NCBI GenBank assembly: GCA_013361975.1
Contig: JABFXB010000181.1
Location: 1-5,069 of the forward strand
DNA: 5,069 nucleotides
DNA from: Dermatophilaceae bacterium
GTDB lineage: Bacteria > Actinomycetota > Actinomycetes > Actinomycetales > Dermatophilaceae
Reading direction: 5' to 3'
Translations under genes and position numbers: made by a program
Notes under the pieces: generated by a model
The model's input: only the letters and a program-made list of their open reading frames with translations
What the model was told of the DNA's origin: nothing
Database searches by the model: none
Shown here: positions 1-4,652 of the stretch, piece after piece
Layout of the letters: every line of letters starts with the position of its first letter
Numbering within the stretch: position 1 is the first letter of the stretch

Positions 1-362
1 CCCCGCTGCTGCGCGAGGTCTACGGCCGCCTGCTCCGCGGGCTGCGCACCCGGCAGGGCCGCACGCTCGCCGAGGTCGCGGCGCGCGCCGGCATCTCGGT
101 CGCCTACCTCTCCGAGGTCGAGCGCGGCCTCAAGGAGCCGTCCTCCGAGGTGCTCGAGGCGATCTGCATCTCGCTCGACTCCAGCATCATGAGCCTCGTC
201 GGCGCGGCCCACCGCGAGCTGCGCGACCTCGTGTCCGACGGCGCCGGAGGGCGCGTGCTCGACCTCACCTCGCGTGTCGGCTCGAGTCTCGCGTCACCCA
301 CCACGCCCGCCGCCCCGCACGGAGCGGTGATGACGACCGGCCCGGTCGTCGTCGCCGCCTGA
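1..362 (+). CDS. ClgR/PopR-family XRE transcriptional regulator (5' end outside window)
   Basis: This is a DNA-binding regulator of the family that activates clpP and other protease genes in actinobacteria. Reading from the codon at position 3, 119 residues are visible before the TGA at 360-362. The visible part opens with PLLREVYGRLLRGLRTRQGR, close to the conserved start of ClgR, so only a few N-terminal residues are probably missing. A Cro/CI-type helix-turn-helix spans about visible residues 18-45 (QGRTLAEVAARAG, then the recognition helix ISVAYLSEVERG, then KEPSSEVLEAI). The tail after about residue 75 looks low-complexity and ends VVVAA. Family knowledge: Streptomyces ClgR and PopR are degraded by Clp protease through a C-terminal alanine pair, so this tail is a likely degron. 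The gene converges on the clpP pair with a 38-nt gap. The family call is strong. Choosing between ClgR (global) and PopR (local clpP3P4 activator) is inference; the neighbourhood favours PopR. In-frame GTG codons such as 150 are internal and would split the HTH domain. Confidence 0.88.
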   Translation, partial: PLLREVYGRLLRGLRTRQGRTLAEVAARAGISVAYLSEVERGLKEPSSEVLEAICISLDSSIMSLVGAAHRELRDLVSDGAGGRVLDLTSRVGSSLASPTTPAAPHGAVMTTGPVVVAA

Positions 363-400
363 TCCCTGGCGGCCACGGGGCTGCGTCGACGAGCTCGCCG
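363..400. other. Convergent intergenic gap, regulator/clpP2
   Basis: Only 38 nt separate the regulator stop codon from the stop codon of the minus-strand clpP2-type gene. The 8-bp palindrome CGAGCTCG (390-397) is present, but it has no loop and no T-run. I see no convincing intrinsic terminator on either strand, so the two transcripts may overlap at their 3' ends. Confidence 0.5.
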
Positions 401-1009
401 TCACGCGACGGGTCGGGCCTCCGCGGCGCGTTCGACGACGTGGTCGACGAGACCGAACTCGACGGCCTGCTCCGCCGTCAGCACCTTGTCGCGGTCGGTG
501 TCGAGGCGCAGCTGCTCGATGCTGCGGCCGGTGTGCCGGCTCAGCACCTCCTCGACCTGCGACCGCACGCGGAGCAGCTCGTCGGCCTGGAGCGCGAGGT
601 CGCTCACCGTCCCCTGGCCGCCCGCCGACGGCTGGTGCAGCAGCACCCGCGCGTGCCGCAGCGCGAATCGTCGCCCCGGCTCGCCGGCTGCGAGCAGCAC
701 CGCGGCCGCCGAGGCCGCCTGCCCGAGGCAGTAGGTCGCGACGGGCGTCGGCACGAACTGCATCGTGTCGTAGACCGCCATGAGCGCGGTGAACGACCCG
801 CCCGGGCTGTTGACGTAGAGCGACACCTCCTGCTCCGGGGCCACGTCGGCGAGGTGGAGCAGCTGGGCCATGACGACGTTGGCGACGCCGTCGTCGATAT
901 CGGTGCCCACGAAGATGATCCGCTCCTGCAGCAGGCGGCTGTAGATGTCGAAGCTGCGCTCGCCGGCCGGGGTCCGCTCGACGACGTAGGGGATCGTGTA
1001 GCTGCTCAT
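401..1009 (-). CDS. clpP2: ATP-dependent Clp protease proteolytic subunit, ClpP2-type
   Basis: This is a serine peptidase subunit (family S14) of the cytoplasmic Clp protease. It would form the barrel that degrades proteins fed in by an AAA+ unfoldase (ClpX or ClpC). The 202-residue length is normal for the family. The catalytic triad is complete: Ser100 in GQAASAAAVLL, His125 in LLHQPSAG and Asp174 in DTDRDKVLTAEQA, with the triad spacing seen in E. coli ClpP. The oxyanion/strand region is YVNSPGGSFTALMAVYDTMQF at 65-85. The SAAAVLL context of the nucleophile, the FTALMAVYDTMQ segment and DTDRDK match mycobacterial ClpP2 rather than ClpP1. The N-terminus (YTIPYVVERT...ERSFDIYSRLLQERIIFVG) is the usual axial-loop and handle region. 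The ATG overlaps the stop of the upstream ClpP1-type gene by 4 nt (ATGA), and GGAAGG at 1025-1020 lies 10 nt before the ATG, so translational coupling is likely. Actinobacterial ClpP2 works as a mixed tetradecamer with ClpP1. In this position it could equally be named clpP4. Confidence 0.93.
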   Translation of the reverse strand: MSSYTIPYVVERTPAGERSFDIYSRLLQERIIFVGTDIDDGVANVVMAQLLHLADVAPEQEVSLYVNSPGGSFTALMAVYDTMQFVPTPVATYCLGQAASAAAVLLAAGEPGRRFALRHARVLLHQPSAGGQGTVSDLALQADELLRVRSQVEEVLSRHTGRSIEQLRLDTDRDKVLTAEQAVEFGLVDHVVERAAEARPVA

Positions 1010-1614
1010 CGCAGGCCCACCTTCCGCTCGACGCCCACCGGGCGCACGTCGGCCAGCGAGCTCACGACACGGTCGACGATCCCGTACGCCTGCGCCTCCT
1101 CGGCGCTGAACCACCGGTCGCGCTCGCTGTCGCGGGTGATCTGCTCCACCGTCTGCCCCGTGTGCTCGGCCTGCAGCTCGTTGACGCGCCGCTTGACGGC
1201 CTTGAGGTTGTTGGCCTGCACCTCGACGTCGGCGGCGGTGCCCTGGATGCCGGCCGACGGCTGGTGCATCATGATCCGCGCGTTGGGCAGCGCGAACCGC
1301 TTGCCCGGTGTGCCGGCGCCGAGGAGGAACTGGCCCATCGAGGCCGCGAATCCCACTGCGAGAGTGGACACGTCGTTGGGGATGACGCGCATCGTGTCGT
1401 AGATGGCAAGGCCGGCCGTCACGGAGCCGCCGGGGCTGTTGACGTAGAGGCTGATGTCGGCACGCGGGTCGCGGGCCGAGAGCAGGAGCAGCTGGGCGGT
1501 GATCCGGTTGGCGACCGGGTCGTCGACCTCTGCCCCGAGGACGATGATCCGCTGGTGGAGCAGCTGCATCGACAGCTGGTCGTCCAGCAGCGCTGGTGTG
1601 AGTGTGTCGGTCAT
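1006..1614 (-). CDS. clpP1: ATP-dependent Clp protease proteolytic subunit, ClpP1-type
   Basis: This is the partner S14 serine peptidase subunit of the same Clp protease, 202 residues long. Catalytic residues are Ser92 (GFAASMGQFLL), His117 (MMHQPSAG) and Asp166 (RDSERDRWFSAEEA), again spaced as in E. coli ClpP. The ASMGxFLL context and the DRWF motif are typical of actinobacterial ClpP1, so this and the downstream gene form a ClpP1/ClpP2 pair rather than a simple tandem duplicate. Residue 89, just before AAS, is Phe, where Met or Gln is usual. The start is uncertain. ATG 1614 gives the family-like N-terminus MTDTLTPALL. An in-frame GTG at 1620 overlaps the GT87 stop as GTGA and has a weak GGA about 8 nt upstream; it would add two residues. 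No good Shine-Dalgarno precedes either start, which suggests coupling to GT87 or a short or leaderless message. A ClgR-like box lies about 60 bp upstream. In Streptomyces terms this may correspond to clpP3. Confidence 0.93.
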   Translation of the reverse strand: MTDTLTPALLDDQLSMQLLHQRIIVLGAEVDDPVANRITAQLLLLSARDPRADISLYVNSPGGSVTAGLAIYDTMRVIPNDVSTLAVGFAASMGQFLLGAGTPGKRFALPNARIMMHQPSAGIQGTAADVEVQANNLKAVKRRVNELQAEHTGQTVEQITRDSERDRWFSAEEAQAYGIVDRVVSSLADVRPVGVERKVGLR

Positions 1615-1616
1615 GG

Positions 1617-2828
1617 TCACAGCGTGCGTCCGCGGTGCGGCATACGGAATCGCACTCTGCCACGGGCGGATTCGCCGACAGCGTATGCCGTTCGGCGGAC
1701 GAGCGTGACGGCCGCCCACGCGCAGAACGCCAGGCCGACGAGCAGATACGCATTGCCGACGACCTGCTCCCCCGGGTTCCACGCGTACTCGCGTCGCTGA
1801 CCCCACGGGAGCCACAGCATGGGGCGGCCCACGAACACCGCGAGCCACGCCACGGCCGCCCACCGGCTGCGCTCCCAGGCCACGAGGGCGACCGGCACCG
1901 CCCACACCCAGTGGTGCGACCACGAGACGGGCGAGGCGACGAGTCCGGCCAGCGCCGTCAGGCACGTGGCGAGCAACAGGTCGCCCCGACGCCACCAGCC
2001 CCGCGCGACGACGAGGATCCCGACGGCGAGGGGCACTGCCACCGCCAGCCACACCAGCAGACCCGGCCGCCCGTCGAGCAGCCGGGTGAGCGCCCCGTAC
2101 ACCGACTGGTTGTGGGCCAGCGCCGGTGGCCCGATCCGACCGGCGTCGACGAGACCGTCGACCCAGTACGACGCGGCCCAGCCCGGTCCGACGAGGAAGC
2201 CCGCCGCGACCGTGGAAGCGAAAGTCACGAGCGCGCGGCGGGCAGTCGCGCGACGTCCGACCATGACGAGCAGCACGACGAAGACGAGCGGCGTCAGCTT
2301 CACCCCCGCGACGACACCCAGCAGCACGCCGGACCCTCGGCGGTCGGGCCGGAGCAGGTCGAGCAGCACCGCCACCATGACGAGGGCGTTGACCTGACCG
2401 AAGGCGAGGTTCTGCCACACCGGCTCGAGGGCGACGGCGCCCGCGGTGACGGCGGCGACGAGCCACCCGGGAGCAGGCCGGCCCGCCGTGCGGCGCACGA
2501 GCACCACCGCCGCCGCGAGCGCGGCCGTCGAGGCTCCCGTCCAGACAAGGGCGGCGAGCCACCACGGCACCAGCGCCAGCGGCACCATGACGAGCGCTGC
2601 GAAGGGCGGGTAGGTGAACGCCAACCCGGTCACCGGGTCGCGCGGAGCGGTGGCCGGCTGCCCGTCGAGCACCGCCCGCCCGGCCGCCTGGTAGACGTGC
2701 AGGTCGGTGAGACCACCGCGCAGGCTGCCCAGGACGGCTGCCGCCACGGCCGCGACGACCACCACCGCTGCGACCGGCGCCGGGCCGGCCAGCAGGCGGA
2801 CCGACGTCAGTCGAGCCGGAGCCAGCAC
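1617..2828 (-). CDS. GT87-family polyprenol-phosphate mannosyltransferase-like integral membrane protein
   Basis: This is a predicted cytoplasmic-membrane GT-C glycosyltransferase (GT87, DUF2029). Characterised members (PimE, Rv2181) transfer mannose from polyprenyl-phosphomannose in alpha-1,2 linkage to phosphoinositol mannosides or lipomannan on the outer face. At 403 residues it has typical length. The first membrane helix spans about residues 16-35, followed by LTDLHVYQAAGRAVLDGQP, where Asp42 is the candidate catalytic acid in the first outside loop. Further family hallmarks are FTYPPFAALVMVPL (71-84), NLAFGQVNALVM (140-151), GVKLTPLVF (175-183), HNQSVYGALTRLL (239-251) and SPVSWSHHWVWAVP (299-312). 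About ten hydrophobic segments are visible, and the tail from about 378 is Arg-rich and presumably cytoplasmic. GTG 2828 is chosen because it puts a short Arg-containing leader before helix 1. The frame stays open upstream across the divergent gene, and there is no clear ribosome site. The stop overlaps the alternative clpP1 GTG. The acceptor substrate cannot be read from the sequence. Confidence 0.85.
   Translation of the reverse strand: MLAPARLTSVRLLAGPAPVAAVVVVAAVAAAVLGSLRGGLTDLHVYQAAGRAVLDGQPATAPRDPVTGLAFTYPPFAALVMVPLALVPWWLAALVWTGASTAALAAAVVLVRRTAGRPAPGWLVAAVTAGAVALEPVWQNLAFGQVNALVMVAVLLDLLRPDRRGSGVLLGVVAGVKLTPLVFVVLLVMVGRRATARRALVTFASTVAAGFLVGPGWAASYWVDGLVDAGRIGPPALAHNQSVYGALTRLLDGRPGLLVWLAVAVPLAVGILVVARGWWRRGDLLLATCLTALAGLVASPVSWSHHWVWAVPVALVAWERSRWAAVAWLAVFVGRPMLWLPWGQRREYAWNPGEQVVGNAYLLVGLAFCAWAAVTLVRRTAYAVGESARGRVRFRMPHRGRTL
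1638..1690. repeat. Inverted repeat flanking the clpP1 promoter region
   Basis: CGGCATACG at 1638-1646 is the exact reverse complement of CGTATGCCG at 1682-1690. Just inside, GAATC (1647-1651) pairs with GATTC (1669-1673). The outer arms are 35 nt apart and the right arm overlaps the ClgR-like box. The DNA also encodes the C-terminal tail of GT87, so it could be a chance feature of GC-rich coding sequence, a double operator, or an RNA hairpin ahead of clpP1. Confidence 0.45.
1670..1686. promoter_or_regulatory. Putative ClgR/PopR-binding box upstream of clpP1
   Basis: The site reads ATTCGC-CGACA-GCGTAT. It is an inverted repeat matching at 5 of 6 positions per arm with a 5-nt spacer. Its core CGCCGACAGCG (1673-1683) fits every fixed position of the reported ClgR core CGCYNANRGCG, and the layout fits the Streptomyces form GTTCGC-N5-GCG. 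It lies 56-72 bp upstream of the clpP1-type ATG, inside the last codons of GT87. This is a plausible activator position if transcription starts around 1630-1640. A weak -10-like TATGCC on the minus strand (1644-1639) fits such a start but is not compelling. The match is read directly; binding by the adjacent regulator is inference. Confidence 0.6.
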
Positions 2829-2882
2829 CTTCGAATCGTCGCAGACGACGGGTGTGCCGGACCGGATGACATGATCGGGGCC
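2829..2882. promoter_or_regulatory. Divergent promoter region between GT87 and FAD dehydrogenase
   Basis: This 54-bp spacer lies between two divergent genes and should hold both 5' control regions. It contains the hairpin-capable inverted repeat CGTCG-caga-CGACG (2837-2850), the palindrome TTCGAA (2830-2835) next to the GT87 start, and CCGG-A-CCGG (2858-2866). No clear -35/-10 pair is visible for either strand. The start codons also lack a well-spaced Shine-Dalgarno, so leaderless transcripts or promoters inside the neighbouring gene are possible. Confidence 0.35.
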
Positions 2883-4529
2883 ATGGATGCCGACGTCGTC
2901 GTCGTGGGAGCCGGCCTCGCCGGCCTCGTCGCCACTGCCGAGCTCGCCGACCGCGGCAGGCGGGTCGTCCTCGTCGACCAGGAGGGCCAGCAGTCGCTCG
3001 GTGGACAGGCGTTCTGGAGCTTCGGGGGGCTCTTCCTCGTCGACAGCCCCGAGCAGCGCCGGATGGGCATTCGCGACAGCCTCGAGCTCGCCACCCAGGA
3101 CTGGCTGGGCTCGGCCCAGTTCGACCGCGACGAGGACTTCTGGCCCCGCAAGTGGGCCGAGGCGTACCTCCACTTCGCTGCGGGCGAGAAGCGCTCGTGG
3201 CTCCACGAGCAGGGGCACCGGCTCTTTCCCGTCGTCGGCTGGGCCGAGCGCGGGGACGGCCGCGCCGACGGGCACGGCAACTCCGTGCCCCGCTTCCACA
3301 TCACGTGGGGCACCGGGCCCGGCATCGTCGAGCCGTTCGAGCGGCGCGTGCGCGCCGCCGTCGCCAGCGGCCTCGTGACGCTCGCCTTCCGGCACCGCGT
3401 CGACGACCTCGTCCTGTCGGGCGGCACCGTCACCGGTGTGCGCGGGCGGGTGCTGGCACCCGACACCGCTGACCGGGGCAGACCGACCAACCGTGAGGAG
3501 GTCGGCGACTTCGAGATCACGGCCCAGGCCGTGGTCGTGACGAGCGGCGGCATCGGCGGCGACCACGACCTCGTCCGCCGGGCGTGGCCGGAGCGGCTCG
3601 GCACGCCCCCGGCGCGGATGGTCGCCGGCGTGCCGGCGCACGTCGACGGCCGGATGCTCGGCATCACCCAGCAGGCCGGCGGCAACGTCATCAACCCCGA
3701 CCGGATGTGGCACTACACCGAGGGCCTGCGCAACTGGGACCCCGTCTGGGACAACCACGGCATCCGCGTCCTGCCCGGCCCGTCGTCGCTGTGGCTCGAC
3801 GCGCGCGGTCGCCGCTTCCCTGCCCCGTACTTCCCCGGCTTCGACACCCTCGGCACGCTCGGGCACATCATGCGCACCGGCTACGACTACTCGTGGTTCG
3901 TGCTCACGCAGAAGATCATCGAGAAGGAGTTCGCCCTCTCCGGCTCGGAGCAGAACCCCGACCTCACCGGCAAGGACGTACGCCAGGTGCTCGGGCGCGC
4001 TCGCAGCGGTGCGCCCGCTCCGGTCGAGGCGTTCATGCGCAACGGTGAGGACTTCGTCGTCGCGCGCTCCCTCGACGAGCTGGTCCGGGGCATGAACGCC
4101 CTGACGGGCGACGACCTCATCGACCTCGCGTCGCTGCGCCGCACGGTCGTGGCCCGCGACAACGAGATCGACAACGAGTTCACCAAGGACGCCCAGATCA
4201 CCGCGGTGCGCGGCGCCCGCCACTACCGCGGCGACCGGCTGATCCGGGTCGCCAGCCCCCACAAGCTGCTCGACCCCAAGGCCGGGCCGCTCGTCGCGGT
4301 GCGGCTCAACATCCTCACGCGCAAGACGCTGGGCGGCCTCGAGACCGACCTCGCCGGGCGCGTCCTGCGGCCCGGCGGCGACCCGCTGCCGGGTGTCTAC
4401 GCAGCGGGCGAGGTCGCCGGCTTCGGCGGTGGCGGCATGCACGGCTACAACTCCCTCGAGGGCACCTTCCTCGGCGGGTGCCTCTTCAGCGGACGCACGG
4501 TGGGACGCTCGGTGTCGGCGGCCCTCTGA
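2883..4529 (+). CDS. FAD-binding dehydrogenase, KstD/fumarate-reductase flavoprotein superfamily (Rv0785-like)
   Basis: This is a 548-residue cytoplasmic flavoprotein predicted to catalyse an FAD-dependent dehydrogenation or reduction. The N-terminal Rossmann motif VVVVGAGLAGLVA (5-17) and the acidic strand end VVLVDQE bind the ADP part of FAD. GGQAFWSFGGLFLVDSPEQRRMGIRDS (about 40-66) is typical of this group. A second FAD segment AVVVTSGGIGGDHDLVRRAWP lies near 218-238. The C-terminus closes the FAD site with GVYAAGEVAG (504-513), then GFGGGGMHGYNSLEGTFLGG (513-532). A capping domain lies between. Length and motifs match the actinobacterial 'FAD-binding dehydrogenase' family that includes M. 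tuberculosis Rv0785, whose substrate I do not know. A ketosteroid 1-dehydrogenase role is possible but not shown, and no steroid genes are nearby. ATG 2883 gives the family-like start MDADVVVVGAG; ATG 2871 (adding MIGA) is the alternative, and neither has a good ribosome site. The upstream open frame to 1602 is antisense to GT87. Confidence 0.87.
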   Translation: MDADVVVVGAGLAGLVATAELADRGRRVVLVDQEGQQSLGGQAFWSFGGLFLVDSPEQRRMGIRDSLELATQDWLGSAQFDRDEDFWPRKWAEAYLHFAAGEKRSWLHEQGHRLFPVVGWAERGDGRADGHGNSVPRFHITWGTGPGIVEPFERRVRAAVASGLVTLAFRHRVDDLVLSGGTVTGVRGRVLAPDTADRGRPTNREEVGDFEITAQAVVVTSGGIGGDHDLVRRAWPERLGTPPARMVAGVPAHVDGRMLGITQQAGGNVINPDRMWHYTEGLRNWDPVWDNHGIRVLPGPSSLWLDARGRRFPAPYFPGFDTLGTLGHIMRTGYDYSWFVLTQKIIEKEFALSGSEQNPDLTGKDVRQVLGRARSGAPAPVEAFMRNGEDFVVARSLDELVRGMNALTGDDLIDLASLRRTVVARDNEIDNEFTKDAQITAVRGARHYRGDRLIRVASPHKLLDPKAGPLVAVRLNILTRKTLGGLETDLAGRVLRPGGDPLPGVYAAGEVAGFGGGGMHGYNSLEGTFLGGCLFSGRTVGRSVSAAL

Positions 4530-4535
4530 CGGGTC

Positions 4536-4565
4536 TTGACGGCGTCGGGGGACATCGTCTACAAC
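4536..4565 (+). promoter_or_regulatory. Putative sigma70-type promoter of hsp20
   Basis: TTGACG (4536-4541) and TACAAC (4560-4565) are separated by 18 nt and resemble housekeeping -35 and -10 hexamers. The expected transcription start near 4572 would place the HAIR operator about 10-30 nt downstream, where bound HspR would block initiation or clearance. It begins 7 nt after the FAD dehydrogenase stop codon. Confidence 0.5.
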
Positions 4566-4592
4566 GGGAACAGAGCACGAAGTTGAGCGGTT
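4566..4592 (+). promoter_or_regulatory. Putative ECF (SigR/SigH/SigE-like) promoter of hsp20
   Basis: GGGAAC (4566-4571), followed after 18 nt by GTT (4590-4592), fits the GGAAY-N(about 18)-GTT pattern known for SigR/SigH and SigE-type stress sigma factors in actinobacteria. The GTT lies inside the HAIR spacer, so HspR binding would occlude the -10. The elements are short, so chance occurrence is a real possibility. Confidence 0.42.
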
Positions 4593-4602
4593 ATCACTCA
4601 AG
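4582..4602. promoter_or_regulatory. HAIR operator (HspR-associated inverted repeat)
   Basis: Left arm GTTGAGC (4582-4588), 7-nt spacer GGTTATC, right arm ACTCAAG (4596-4602). The HAIR consensus is CTTGAGT-N7-ACTCAAG. The right arm matches 7 of 7 and the left arm 5 of 7 (core TTGAG), with the exact spacer length. HspR, a MerR-type repressor that acts with DnaK as co-repressor, controls dnaK, clpB and small heat-shock genes through this site in Streptomyces and Mycobacterium. It sits between the putative promoters and the hsp20 ribosome site, as expected for a repressor site. Confidence 0.85.
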
Positions 4603-4641
4603 AAAGGTTCACTGAGGCCGATCAGTTCGGCCCCGTTCTCC

Positions 4642-4647
4642 GAGGAG
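4642..4647 (+). promoter_or_regulatory. Strong ribosome binding site of hsp20
   Basis: GAGGAG is followed by 5 nt and then the ATG at 4653. It is the clearest Shine-Dalgarno in the window and fixes the hsp20 start. It contrasts with the weak or absent sites before the clpP1, GT87 and FAD dehydrogenase genes. Confidence 0.8.
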
Positions 4648-4652
4648 TAGAC

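Noticed and set aside
366..380. CCCTGG...CCACGGGG as a possible terminator hairpin between the convergent genes
   Set aside because: The stem is short and interrupted and there is no T-run on either strand.
620..1275. Near-identical stretches such as the CCGACGGCTGGTGCA words and the GGGCTGTTGACGTAGAG words seen twice
   Set aside because: They encode the HQPSAG and LYVNSPGG motifs shared by the two paralogous clpP genes, not a mobile or regulatory repeat.
440..1402. Plus-strand open frames opposite the clpP genes
   Set aside because: They are antisense shadows with His/Arg/Glu-rich composition and no recognisable domain, lying opposite genes with complete catalytic triads.
401..1753. Minus-strand open frame that would extend the ClpP2-type protein to 450 residues
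   Set aside because: The extension is an out-of-frame reading of clpP1. The ATG at 1009 gives a full-length, family-like protein.
1006..2565. Minus-strand open frame that would extend the ClpP1-type protein to about 519 residues
   Set aside because: The extra N-terminal part is Arg/Gly/Ala-rich out-of-frame GT87 sequence. ClpP homologues are about 200 residues.
1602..2870. Plus-strand open frame extending the FAD dehydrogenase upstream by more than 400 codons
   Set aside because: It is antisense to GT87 and clpP1, has a highly charged low-complexity composition, and homologues start at the GxGxxG motif.
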